From positions 14,080,501-14,144,500 of the forward strand of contig NC_079381.1 of assembly GCF_021018895.1 (NCBI RefSeq): a stretch of DNA of 64,000 nt. Reading direction: 5' to 3'. The DNA is from Seriola aureovittata (taxonomy: Eukaryota > Chordata > Actinopteri > Carangiformes > Carangidae). The notes below the pieces were generated by a model, which had not been told where the DNA came from, did no database searches, and saw only the letters and a list, made by a program, of their open reading frames with translations. Shown in pieces: positions 26,101 through 37,035 of the stretch; position 1 is the first letter of the stretch, and every line of letters begins with the position of its first letter. The position numbers were made by a program, and so were the translations under genes.

Positions 26101-26504
26101 GGAGTGGTTGCAGTCATTTTAAGTAAAGGGTTCTCACAAGAGAATTGAAAAGTTGGTCGGGGGAGCAGTGCAACAGAGCAGCTGTGAAAAAAACAGCTCA
26201 TCAATATTCATGGGGAGGAATGACTTCTGGAGTTAGGATGGTGGGAAGCCTGCTCAAATTAAGGAGGAGAGGATGTAGGCTTTGAACTGCACTTGGCTGC
26301 GGAACTTGGAGGAGACCCTTAGCGAAGTCATAAATAAGATCAAATTATTTTCTCGACTTGTTAACTTCAAATCCAATTCAGCAACCCGCTGCTACACTTT
26401 GTGGTAGTGGACAGATCATATACAGAAACATAATAGAAGTAGCAAAAGAAATAAAACAGACTCTGCTCAGGTTCTGTTTATGTCATCAACCATTGAGAAG
26501 ACGA
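23107..26504. other. No gene recognised
   Basis: Ordinary sequence with purine-rich patches (25560-25610, 25880-26030) and the small palindrome at 25155. Frames up to 118 codons have no recognisable domain. Confidence 0.6.
25155..25178. repeat. 11-bp inverted repeat with 2-nt spacer
   Basis: TGTTTTTAGTG and CACTAAAAACA flank GG, forming a near-perfect palindrome. Confidence 0.8.
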
Positions 26505-27004
26505 ATATGCTAATCTCAATATGTTAACATGCTCACAAGCACAATGCTGACATGCTGATTTGTAGCAGGTATACCATGCTCACCATCTTAGTATAGGGTG
26601 TTAGCATGCTAACACACGCCGCAATAAATGGCACTAAACACAAAGTATAGCTGAGGCTGATGTGAATGTCTTTAGTTTGCGAGTATTTGATCGTAAACCC
26701 AAGTGTTGGATGAATCAATTTTTTGACCTGATGATGGTGCAAGATAAAAAAGTCAAGTCACTATAATTATAACAATTGTGAATGTCTGTACCGTATTTCA
26801 TGGTATCCATCTAATATTTGTGGAGATATTTCACTCTGGGACTAGAGGAAAAGTCAGGCGATCACCAAACTCTTCAAACACTTCATCCCCTGGGGACCAT
26901 GAATACCTGTACAAAGTTTTTATGGCAACCCATCCAACAGTTGTTGAGATATTTCAGTCTTGACAGAGCAAAATTACCGCCCATAGAAGCCATCTTTGGT
27001 GGCT
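26505..27004 (+). repeat. Interspersed repeat family A, copy 1
   Basis: The copy opens with GCTAACA/TGTTAGCATGC-type motifs (26520-26615), then GCACTAAACACAAAGTA, GTGAATGTCTTTAGTTT, and two tandem segments. Each segment has 'gaatgtctgtac'-like and 'catccaacagttgttgagat'-like motifs (about 26778-26845 and 26895-26960). The same order recurs at 36685-37035, and its tail recurs inverted at 38865-39025. From memory it matches a very common percomorph-fish repeat. No coding capacity is seen; it is probably a non-autonomous DNA element. Confidence 0.8.
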
Positions 27005-28547
27005 AAAAATTAAACACTGCACAATTTTAAAGAGTACAAGATCAAACCTGGGTCATGCAAAATCACTGAACATTTTAATTTTGGCTGTACATTCAGTCTT
27101 GAATGGATTATAGGTACAACTTGCTTGTCAAGCAAAAGCCCTTTAGTGGTGCTATACCAGCAAAGGTTTTTATTTACTGTTTTGGAAATTGTAATCAGGA
27201 CCAATCCAATCAAAGGCACAAGCCATACCGCTGCTTTAATTTTCTTTTTTGGGGAGTTGATTGTCGCCCCAATTTTGGAAGCCAGGTTGATCATCCCTGT
27301 GGTCAAGAGTGGCTACATCTGTGTAATGAATCTCTTAACTGCTAAGCTTTTATGATTGGATATGGGAATCAAAGACTCTGGGCACTTCACCAGTCTGCAA
27401 CAGCTGTACACCCTGTACCACACAGTGAGTACAAGTCCTACTAGTACATTTATGTAAAATGGGGAACAAAGTGGATTAGTGCTCAAAGAGGACTGAAAAT
27501 GATCATTTTCCAGTTCTGTATGACAATGACTCTTGCTGAGGAAGTTGTTTTTCTGCTTCCTCAAATATCTGAGCAAATGATGGTATAAATATGCGTCATA
27601 CTGCACTGGATCAGTAGGGTCACATTTTTAATTTGTTCGTAAGGATTCAGTGCAAGTCCAGTCATGGTGCAAAGACAGAATAGTGGTAAGTCCACCAAAA
27701 CAAATAAAGAGCAAAACACATTTTTGTGTTTGTGTCAAAACCTACATTTTAAAATTGCAAATCTGTTTTTCTGTTTTGACTGAATCCCAGCTAAGCAGCA
27801 ATCACTAAAACATTGTCGAAAATGAACCCCCTCACCTCTCTGAGGCAGTTTGGAGGGGTGGTAATGTTACTGTGGGTGGCTGTGTGGGGGGGTGATCCCC
27901 CTGTCAGTGATCACTATAGATGGGATTAGATTAGGCTAGATCAGATTAGGGATTGTTTGGGAATAAACATTCAATATGAAACTAATCCTTGCACAGGAGC
28001 CTCAAGCCCTGTAATCTGTTGGCAGGTTTGCCATAGGAGACGTTAAAGAACCCATGATTCCATAGATAGAGGAACATAGATGCCATCCTATCATTACTTT
28101 ATTTACCATGTCCGTTCTCAAGTCACTGACTTTGTGGATGATGGTGCAACAGCCGTTTAAAAGGCCCGCACATGCAGATTTCAGCGCATTTCTGTAGCAC
28201 AGGAAGAGGGCAAGATTATATGAGTAGCTGTGCGAGTCAGAGGGCAGCGTCTTGACCTTGCATCCTTTACTCAGCAGAGTAGGAGTATGGATTCTGATGA
28301 AATATTGCTACAATTGTTGCTCTTTAAATTACACACACAGCATAAAAAATAGAGATGCAGGTAATACCAGCTGGAGACAGGGATGCTCTCTTCTTTGCCT
28401 AAGGCCCGACATTTCATCCAATTCTTCTATTTCTACACTGGAGTTGTCAGCCACTCAGTCCTAGATAATTACTGCAACATTTGAAACAATAACACATACA
28501 ATAGGCAAGGATTAAGTAAAACCATATTAATCCAGAGACATGTCTAT
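27005..28547. other. No gene recognised
   Basis: Unique-looking DNA between repeats A and C. Two adjacent minus-strand frames (27010-27306 and 27313-27606, 98 and 97 codons) have no recognisable family. Confidence 0.55.
27495..27510. repeat. 16-bp perfect palindrome
   Basis: GAAAATGATCATTTTC reads the same on both strands. Flanking ACTG and CCAGT extend the symmetry if a one-base gap is allowed. Confidence 0.85.
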
Positions 28548-28860
28548 TGACTTTTGACCTTTGACCCACCAATATCTAAGCAGTTTGTCCTTGAGTACAA
28601 GTGAACATTTGTGCCAAATTTGAAGGGATTGAGGAGTTTCCCTTATATTGTGTTCACAAGGCGGAAACCGTGTTTTGTGAGTCACTGTGACCTTGACCTT
28701 TGACACATGACCACCAAAATTTAATCAGTTCATCTTTGAGTCCAAGTAAACATTTGTAGAAAATTTGAAGGAATTCCCTCAAGGCTTTACTGAGATATCG
28801 CATTTATGAGAATTGGACGGACAACGTATGGACAACCCGAAAACATAATGCCTCCAGCCT
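28548..28860 (+). repeat. Interspersed repeat family C, two ~140-bp units
   Basis: Unit 1 (from 28548) and unit 2 (from 28688) each start with 'ttgacctttgac'. They share 'ttgagtacaagtgaacattt' / 'ttgagtccaagtaaacattt' and 'aaatttgaagg'. Unit 2 runs into 'tgagatatcgcatttatgag', 'acggacaac' and 'cccgaaaacataatgcctcc'. From memory this is the end of a very common teleost repeat whose terminus is a tgcctcc/ggaggca inverted repeat. The expected second half (ggaggcataaaaa) lies at 29078, after the inserted minisatellite. It is non-coding. Confidence 0.8.
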
Positions 28861-29071
28861 AACCAATCACAATATGGCTACAAATCAACCAACAAACCAA
28901 TCAGAATACGGCTACAAATCAACCAATCAGAATATCGCTACAAACCGACCAACCAATCAGAAACCGACCACAAAGAAACTAACCTATCAATACGGCTTAA
29001 AAATCAATCAATTAGAATATGGCTCCAAATCAACCAATCGGAATTCGTCCACAAACCAACTAACCAATCAG
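28861..29071 (+). repeat. CCAAT-bearing minisatellite, 8 units of ~26-34 bp
   Basis: The consensus is roughly AACCAATCAGAATAYGGCTACAAATC. Units begin near 28861, 28895, 28921, 28951, 28981, 29006, 29032 and 29062. Most carry CCAATCA, a CCAAT-box-like core. The array sits exactly between 'cataatgcctccagcct' and 'ggtcggaggcataaaaa', the two halves of the family C terminal inverted repeat, so it appears to have expanded inside that element. Confidence 0.85.
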
Positions 29072-29092
29072 TTGGTCGGAGGCATAAAAAGT
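29072..29092 (+). repeat. Distal end of family C element
   Basis: The sequence 'tggtcggaggcataaaaagt' contains GGAGGCAT, complementary to ATGCCTCC at about 28849-28856. The two therefore form the ends of a hairpin-like terminus, with the minisatellite in its loop. Confidence 0.6.
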
Positions 29093-29397
29093 CCAGACTT
29101 GTTATAATGACAAAAGATAAATTAAGATTAAATAAAATTATTTGCACAAGAAGACAAACAAAGAGTAAAAAGATTGACGAGTCAATTTAAAATTGTGATG
29201 TCATTTATACTTTTTCATGGTAACACTTTACAAGCTGGCCACGGTCCAGGCCTGGCTCGGTCAAAAGAGAGTTGGCTCAAAAGCTGTTGTTTCCCGTCTC
29301 ATTGGCTTCTGTAACTTACACACTCGGAAATGAAATGTGTAACTTGCTGAATTAAAATGGACCAAGCAGCTCACGTTTTGAGGCTGCTGTCACAGGC

Positions 29398-29442
29398 ACG
29401 CACACACAGCACTCACACACTCACTCAAACACACACACACAC
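29398..29442. repeat. Imperfect CA microsatellite
   Basis: CACGCACACACA, then ACTCACACACTCACTCAAAC, then pure CA. Confidence 0.9.
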
Positions 29443-30205
29443 TTTGAATCAATTCCTGTCTCCGCTATCAATCCATATCTCGATCGCTGGGCCTCCTGAT
29501 GTGAATAAACTGGGCTATAGACCTAACAGCAACCCAATACTTTATATATTTCACCGATGTCAAAGTGTCAGAATGAAGTGCTGCCTGCTTGCACTTGGCA
29601 AATCTCCCCTCTCCTTTCTGGCAAAGTCTAGCTCAAGTTTCATTTGCCCATCGATGTACAAATGTGTGAGGATGAAAAGTTTTGTGACCTGTCATATATG
29701 ATGCTATTTTCAACAACTCGGAGACCGTGCATTTTCCACAAAATAAAATCCAATCAATACCCTAGGAAGACAACTGAAACAATTTGTTCCCAGCAAATCA
29801 CCTTCTGTACAACTTTTCATGAAGCTATTTTAGTGACAGCAATGCAGCAGTGTCCTCAATCAGTGGGAAACGGAGCACCGGGGTTCTTGTTCAACATGCA
29901 ACAGTAAAGGGGTAAGCTTCAGGTAACTAGCAAGTGTAATTACGAGTGCGTCTGATCCCTGTGAAAGCTCTTCCCGGCCACTTTCTCCCCTGTACTGAAG
30001 GCTTTGGCACAAGTGGCAGAGTGGGTCACTGTTTAATAATGAACAGGTCGAGCCGACTGTAACAGATACATGCACCTGCTTTATACATCAGTCAATTACC
30101 TAATTAGAACTCTCCCTCAGGGGAAAGCTAATACCTCGTCCTGGAGCGGGAGGACAACCCCTTCCATGTGAACAGAGGCACTCGCAAGACAAACAGATAC
30201 CTGTA

Positions 30206-30282
30206 CGTGTGTGTGCGTGTGTGTGTGCGTGCGCGCGCTTGTGTGTGTGCGTGCGTGCGCTTGTGTGTGTATGTTCGTGCGC

Positions 30283-30355
<73 letters not shown>

Positions 30356-30368
30356 TGTGTGCGTGTGC
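30206..30368. repeat. Compound GT/GC microsatellite, ~160 bp
   Basis: GTGTGCG and GTGCGCGC variants (30206-30284), a pure GT core (about 30285-30350), then GCGCGTGTGTGCGTGTG. Strongly alternating, with high Z-DNA potential. Confidence 0.97.
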
Positions 30369-31946
30369 ATTCGCATGTAAGTGTGAGGAACAATAGGAAG
30401 GGGGGTCCAGTATTTCTTTGCACAGATCAGGTACCCAAGGACACTCATGGGAAATTGTGCTCTATGCGACTGTGATCCAATAACAATCCTTCCTCTGCCC
30501 ACCTCCTCACACACGCTGCCCTCTGCCCCTCGCCATTCTTCCTGCCATGAGAAAGTGATCTATGTAAACCCATATGATGGGTCTTTCCTGCTTCTTTTAA
30601 GAGGACACAGATTAAGTGGTCGGTCAAGAGTCGACACTTTTCATAAGGACCATTTCTGCCGTAGATTAAATCCTTTCCCTGGGAGGCCTGTGGGTTATCC
30701 AGAGTAACTGGGTCTTTGTTTATGGAAGGAGATGCTGCTGATGAATTTTCAAATGTAATTTTTCAATTCTGTTAACACTTTCCATTCACATAAATTGCAC
30801 TGACGTGGAGGCACAAATCTCAAAGATTTGGAGATCTCAAAACATGAGCAAATATAGCAAGTCACTTGAAAACTGCAATTAAGTAATCATGACATATTAC
30901 TCAATGAAAAGTGATCACATTGACGTATGCAGTTACTTTATTTTAGTGACATTACTTTCCTTACTCAGCAGAGCTCTGTCAAAGGTGCCTTTTAATAGCC
31001 ACATTGTAACACATAGAAAATATGTCATTGAGTTTTAACAACAAGTCAAATTTATTTCCTGACCATCAGCGGGAAGCTTAGCTCAAGTGAATGTACGCAT
31101 AGGGGTTCACACACTCAGAGCAAAGCGACTGGTGGCGGGCTAGTAGCTAAGAATAAAACAACATGCAAAGCTTTGTGTTACCAGTAGATGCACTTCTTCT
31201 GCTTTGGTGAAGTGTAACCGCTTCACCACACCTCCAGCCCCTGCGTCTAACTAACACGCCCTGGACCAGTGTCTCCTGGTAACTCCTGGGAAGACAGCTA
31301 AGACGTTGGTTCCCCTAAATGTTTTGAACTACTCATTACTGCAAAAATACCACTAAAGGTAAATTGGAGAAAATCTTTTATAATATGAGTGAACCAGCCC
31401 TTTAAAGGGGATGTTGTAAACAGTATAGGTGCCAGAGCTGAGGTGTGGCTGATTAATAATATGATCAGACAGTCTGCTTACATGGACACTATGGGTTTTG
31501 CTTAGGCCACCAGCAGCTCTGAGGCAATCAGGGACACTTCAGCTGTGATTAAGTCACATACTTAAGCCCCTGAAGGGAGGGAGAGAAAGGAAAGAGGGAA
31601 TGAGTGATGAAGCTCTCACTTCACGAAGAGGGGAGTGTACAAGGGTTGAATGTTGAGGATCACTAATGTTAGCCTATACATCCTCATATAGGTTTCACTC
31701 ATGACCTCTGCCGGGTGGGGCACTCGATCCTCTCCATCAGGCAAATGTAAAACTCCACCCTCTTCCCCCCAACCCATAACCAGCAAGGCTCAGCCACCAA
31801 CACCACCCTGACTGCTCACGTAATATTTCTTACTGCACTGCAAAATCAATTTCTGCTTATTAATAACAGCTACAGTGTAAATATCTGTACTGTGAGGGAG
31901 ATGGATGGAATTGAAAGAAGAAAAAGAGGACTGAGATTGTGATGGT

Positions 31947-31980
31947 GGGGGAAGGTGTGGGTGGGTGGGTGTGGTGGGGG
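31947..31980 (+). other. G-quadruplex-capable run
   Basis: G5 at 31947-31951, then G3-T-G3-T-G3 at 31959-31969 and G5 at 31976-31980. Confidence 0.65.
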
Positions 31981-32073
31981 AGATTGGGGTCACGGGACAT
32001 GCTCCTAAAAATCAATTTTCACACAGGAGGACTATTAGGTTATTGAGAAGTGGGATGACTGATTGGGGTTTGT

Positions 32074-32130
32074 GGTGTGTGTGTGTGTGTGTGTATATGT
32101 GTCTGTGTGTGTGTGTGTGTGTGCGTGTGC
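32074..32130. repeat. (GT)n microsatellite with TATA and CT breaks
   Basis: Two GT runs separated by ATATGTGTC. Confidence 0.95.
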
Positions 32131-32683
32131 ATGTACTTACTGTAAATTACCTAACAAGTTTCAAGAAAAACTTGAGACTCAAGACTGCGGAGTTATTCCT
32201 CATACGAAAGTATGACAAATGATTACTGTTACCTTGCAACCAATTTGTATTCAAGCCACCTCGCTCAAAATCCAAGTTTCAAACTTAAAATAGACGGTTT
32301 AAATAAAATGAATGATCCTCTCCGTCCAGTTTGATTGTTCCTTCCTTCCTCCCATCTTTCTTTAACAAAAAAAAAAACCTGAGTGACCATGCCCACTTCT
32401 GCGAAGTACCCAGAAGGGAAAGAGAGGAATGTGGCCTGCCTCAGCGAGAAATCCCAAAGTGCTTGCCGACTCCTAGCTGCTAATACAACTAATGCAGTAA
32501 TGTAAGGGCCAAGGCGATTAATGAGAGCGCTCTGCCCCTGACATCTCAGACACCCTAATGTTGCTGCAGCGTCTCCCTAGCCGTGCTTTAATCCATCACC
32601 GGTCCGTGTAACCCAATTATGGCCTGACGCTTTACTTTTAGCCCCTCTGCGGGGTCCTTCACACACATCTATAAAAGGGCAAG

Positions 32684-32686
<3 letters not shown>

Positions 32687-32730
<44 letters not shown>
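32687..32730. repeat. (AC)22 microsatellite
   Basis: Pure AC; the first of two same-orientation arrays 76 bases apart. Confidence 0.97.
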
Positions 32731-32732
<2 letters not shown>

Positions 32733-32805
32733 AGACAAGAGTGTTTGAGCATCGTCAGACAAGCACATTTTATGAAAAAAGAAAAAGAATTGATGGTGTA
32801 TTTGT

Positions 32806-32806
<1 letters not shown>

Positions 32807-32842
<36 letters not shown>
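32807..32842. repeat. (CA)18 microsatellite
   Basis: Pure CA ending CATATAGAG; the second of the pair. Confidence 0.97.
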
Positions 32843-32846
<4 letters not shown>

Positions 32847-33594
32847 GAGATACCTAGCATGGACACTTGCAGAGTCAGGTGAGCTCAGAGGGAGGGGGCT
32901 TTTCCAGCTATATTTCTATTGTCAAACAAACACTATTTCACACAGCATTTGTAACATTAATAACCTTTAGCCCAAATGCAGCTTCACCCCATTTTCACAC
33001 ATTCGATATTCTGTTAACTTCCATGATGCTCTTTTCATATCCAGAGTTGAGGCTTTTAGATCTTAACTCACTGTAATGAACTGAACTCTGATTTCCAAGA
33101 TTAACTAACTTCCTGTATTTCTAATGTCATCTCCATAAAGCCCCTTCCTTGTTATGATTGTAATCGTAGCATGATGCTACACTAACATGCTCCATTCCCA
33201 GAGGTCCATCAGTGCTCTGTTTTAGCTAAGGGGGTATATGTACTACATTTTTCATGAGGTCCCCCGTGCAACATTTATGATTCACCCTGAAGGCTTTAAA
33301 ACAACACTTGACTGCCTATCCCACAAGGATAACCCCAACATCTGGAACACACTGTACATGAGGGCATCTTGATATGATGCAGGAGCTAAAACCTCCCAAA
33401 ACCCCTCCCTCCCTCCCCCCTTCTTTCTCTCTGTCCGTCAGTTATGTCACATGCAGAGTAACAGCTCTGTCAATCAAGAGATCTATGTGCTTGCTTCCTC
33501 TAAATCAGGTGGATTGACTCTTTAAGAGTTACTGGAGTAGCCTACTTCCATTAGCCACTCCCAACGGCAAATTAACTTAAATGTACCCGCTCAA

Positions 33595-33765
33595 TAAAGT
33601 TCAAGACAATCATTTGCGTGTCAATGTCCTTTTTCTCTCAAGGCCTTCCCAAACATACAGCTGACTCGTGCAAATCCTGAGATTGCTGTGATTCCGTTGC
33701 ACTAATACCAATTAGCCAGAAAGCTAATTGCAAAGAGGAATTGGTTACTTGGGAGAGAAGTGTTG
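33595..33765. promoter_or_regulatory. Candidate regulatory block with dyad TAATT sites
   Basis: CAATTAGC (33709-33716) and GCTAATTG (33723-33730) are exact reverse complements six bases apart. They are nested inside ACCAATT ... AATTGGT. CAATTA/TAATTG are homeodomain-type cores, and nearby CAAATCC and CAATCATTTGC add AT-rich motifs. The look is that of vertebrate conserved non-coding enhancers; conservation has not been tested. Confidence 0.3.
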
Positions 33766-34256
33766 CACTCCGATGTTTAAAAAACTAGAAATCAGCTTGA
33801 GAAAATAGCACCCCTTTGACTTTAAACTGACATAACTGAAACTGAAAATTTGGGCATACCTGGTTACATCTTACCATGCTATATTACTGAATCTCCAAGT
33901 GCTTTGTAAGTACACCGTATCAAAAACACAACTTTTTGTGTCAGTTGCTCTGTTACCGCCTGACAACTGACAGAAAGCAAGTTGTCGACTACATAAATGG
34001 TACATTTGTCAGATCACAGTCATGTTGTTATTTTCCCAATACAATAACAAATGGGTTAGAAGAGCGTAAAATGACTGATGCTTATCCACACCCTTCTTCT
34101 AGTGTCTGCTTTACTCCATCCCAAAAACATGTCATAGCCACATCCCATCATGTCCTGCCGTCCATCTGTCATCCTAAACATGAAGTGATCCACTTTTGGT
34201 CCTCAGAGATGGAGTCATGTCAAAACTGGGCTTTCTTACATCATCATTTATCATGT

Positions 34257-34272
34257 GGGGGGGGGGGGGGGG
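34257..34272. repeat. G16 homopolymer
   Basis: Sixteen G after TCATGT and before ATTACTG. Confidence 0.9.
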
Positions 34273-34588
34273 ATTACTGTTGTTAAAAATCAGAGTGGTT
34301 TAGTGGAATATTAAAAATGTATGTATCCACACATGAGGCTGATAGGGTCAGAGTAAGCTGACCAGGTCTAGGTGATGACAACGGGGGGCCTAACCTGCCT
34401 GGATGAATAATGAAAAGCCTGGGAATTATAGCTATTTGTGTATCATGGTATTGGACAAAGGGATTAACGCTGTTCCTCCTCAGTGCTGCGAATCTGATTA
34501 TGAAGGATTTGGATGATCAGAGTGACTCTATTTTACTGTCCTCTGCTTCTTTCTCTCCTATGATATGTTTATATACAGTACAAGATCT

Positions 34589-34633
34589 CATCTCATCTCT
34601 CCTCTCCTCTCCTCTCCTCTCCTCCTCTCCTCC
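34589..34633. repeat. (CTCCT)n pyrimidine repeat
   Basis: CATCTCATCTCTCC followed by CTCTC/CTCCT units. It forms the acceptor-like tract of the candidate micro-exon. Confidence 0.85.
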
Positions 34634-34635
34634 AG

Positions 34636-34680
34636 CCCCTGGGCGTCTTCAGCATCAGATGTCATGCTGCCAGAGACAAA
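34636..34680 (+). other. Candidate 45-nt micro-exon with canonical splice sites
   Basis: A pyrimidine-only tract of about 35 bases made of CTCCT repeats (34599-34633) leads into AG at 34634-34635. Forty-five bases later, CAAA is followed by GTAAGT at 34681, a near-consensus donor. The 45 nt are divisible by three and open in all three frames; frame 1 reads PLGVFSIRCHAARDK. If real, this would be a small cassette exon within an intron of a + strand gene. I do not recognise the peptide. The acceptor tract is also a simple repeat, so chance is a serious alternative. Confidence 0.25.
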
Positions 34681-36684
34681 GTAAGTCAGACAAACACGTA
34701 GGCTGGACCTCTGAGGAGAACCTTGCCGCATGCTCAAGTGCTGTAAGTGCCCGGGAGTCGTCTTACAAGAAACACTTATTGCATTTTGTATTGAGCATGA
34801 TGTTATGAAAAATTAATACTGGGGTAGTGTGCCTTCCTCTCCTTAGCCTCTCTGTGTTTGAGTCTCCATGTCCATTTGTATGCATATATTGTATGCACTG
34901 TCTTACTTTCGATATTTATGTTTTGGCACACGCATGTGCTCGGGTGTAAGAATGTGTGCTTGCATATATATGAATGTAATTTTGGCACGAGTTACATGGC
35001 ATAATTGTATATCATATGCATATCACAGAGGTTTCCATCTCCAGAGACTGTTTTTTGGTTAAAGAGCAAATGTCTGATTCCCAGCTGCACTATTGACATC
35101 TTACTGCTCAGACCTCCTTCCATTTGCTGCATTTAGGCTCTTTATATGGTTAGTGCATATATTGACTCCACTATTGGCAAAACAACATTGAAAAAATACA
35201 ACCTTTAAGTAAATTGATATGTATACAAAAACAAGAACAGCTGAAAATAACATAAAACAACAGATACACTGCACAAAATCGAAGCGCTTTACAGTAATGT
35301 TTGTGAAACATATTGTGATATGTTATATGTTATAAACTCACCAGGATATCATGTTGCTTTCCCATTTTATGAAAGGACTTAAGCAATAACTAAGAGTCCT
35401 TTGAACTGAGTTCATGTTTTTAGGGAAAAAAAATATTTTTTGCGGCGTACCCATTCATTTGTTCCCTTTTCCCATCCCATCTTTGTTTCATTTCATTTTG
35501 GAAATTAATGCAGGCAACCTGTACACTTTAAATTATGATGGATTATTTTGAGTAGATCAAGGGAAATCTTATAAAAACGGATTGCACATGAAAACAATGT
35601 CCTATGCAATTTTCTTAAGTTTCCAAATCTATGCTCTGGTATTGAATGGGATTAAGGGTTTTCTCCGCATTTGATTGTTAAAGAACATTTGCTGCTTAAA
35701 TTTGTAGTATTAATCCCCTTAAAATACTGTGCTTTGCTGTTGTTCATATATTCATGCAGAACACCATTTATTATTTTCCTACCTATGAAAAATTTCACTC
35801 TCCATGCCCAGGCAGTGAGATCAAGCTTTTCATAATTTGTCCATTTTTGGTGCAGTATGGAAGCCAGAGCAGTGAACAGCAGGTGGGTTCTGCAGTGAGT
35901 GGCTGCTGTAGTTAAAAGTTCATGTGTTAGATCATTAACAGCTGAGTTGGAGCTGGAAAGGATGTTGGTCTGACCCTGGGGAACAGTGGTTTGTAACCCC
36001 TCGGGTGGGACACCAACACTTAAAAGACAGTGTGCTGCCGAGTCAGCTTGGTCAAGTAGAAGAAAATGCCACAATATGATTTGCAGAAACCAGATTTAGG
36101 TAACCAGGGAGCGATTGAATAATAAATCTCCCAGCTGCTTATGACAACACAACTGCTACACTGCTTCTCTTCTCTTCTCTTCTCTTCTCTCTTTCCAAAA
36201 ATAGGCATCAAATCTCTCTGGACATTGATGGATGGACTGTGAACTCCTGACCCAATGAAATGTAACAAGAAGGGCCATTGTAGCACCACATGGAGTGTGT
36301 CAAAGGTCACCGTGTTGAGTTAACAACCTACCTTGGCATTGTAGTACTGAATACACCATTAGCCTTCACACAGAGGTTTTTATTCCCCTATGTCAGAGTT
36401 GTGCACATGCTTTAGCAAACACATGTACACAACCACAAAAAAAAGTATACACACATATAGCCATAGCCAGTGTGTGATGAAGACAGCCAGCCATTGATCC
36501 CCAGACAGGAAGTCGACTGTCCCCCAAAGCTGGAAGCTAAAGCAGAACTGCTGATTGGCCCAAAGGAGAGATCAGCAGATGTTGCATCTGGAAACAGTCT
36601 ACGAGTATTAGAACAAGCCTCCGCATCAGGTCTTCCTCTCACTGTCTCATCTTAACCTTTGCATAACCTGGTATGTACTTAGGC
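34681..36684. other. No gene recognised
   Basis: A+T-rich, with the CTTCT repeat at 36164. A minus-strand frame of 140 codons at 35652-36074 has no recognisable domain. Confidence 0.55.
36164..36190. repeat. (CTTCT)n pentanucleotide repeat
   Basis: Five perfect CTTCT units, followed by CTCTTTCC. Confidence 0.9.
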
Positions 36685-37035
36685 ATAGCAGTGCTTTGAG
36701 CTAACTGCTAACATCATCATGCTAACATCTTGGCAATAGAAATGCTAATGTTCTTAAATTTAGCATGTTCACTATCTTAATTTAGCATGTTAGCATGATA
36801 ATATTTGTTAATTGGCACGAAATAGAAAGTCAGCTGAGAGTGATGGGAATGTCATTAGTTTTTTATGTATGTCATAAACTGAAGTATTAGACAAGTTGCA
36901 ATTTTGACATGATAGTGGCAACAGGGAATCTCCAAAGGCAGCAGAATACTTTGTCTGGGAACCATGAATGTCTGTGCACAATTTCACGGTTATCAATCCA
37001 ATTTGTTGAGATGTTTCTCAAGGACCACTGGGTTG
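36685..37035 (+). repeat. Interspersed repeat family A, copy 2
   Basis: Motifs shared with copy 1, in the same order, include TTTAGCATGTTAGCATG (36781-36797 region), GATGGGAATGTCATTAGTTT (36841 on), a 'taaactgaagtattagacaa' segment, and ATGAATGTCTGTGCAC followed by 'caatttgttgagatgttt'. Only one copy of the 3' sub-unit is present, whereas copy 1 has two. It is diverged and non-coding. Confidence 0.8.

Larger units (their letters stand above)
29093..32073. other. No gene recognised outside listed repeats
   Basis: Contains the CA and GT arrays listed. 31020-31420 ends with a 'gaaccagccctttaaag' string that vaguely recalls fish repeats but has no second copy here. Confidence 0.5.

Noticed and set aside
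28861..29071. CRISPR-like array (regular ~27-bp repeats)
   Set aside because: Units are contiguous, diverged and lack unique spacers, and the context is a eukaryotic repeat. It is a minisatellite.
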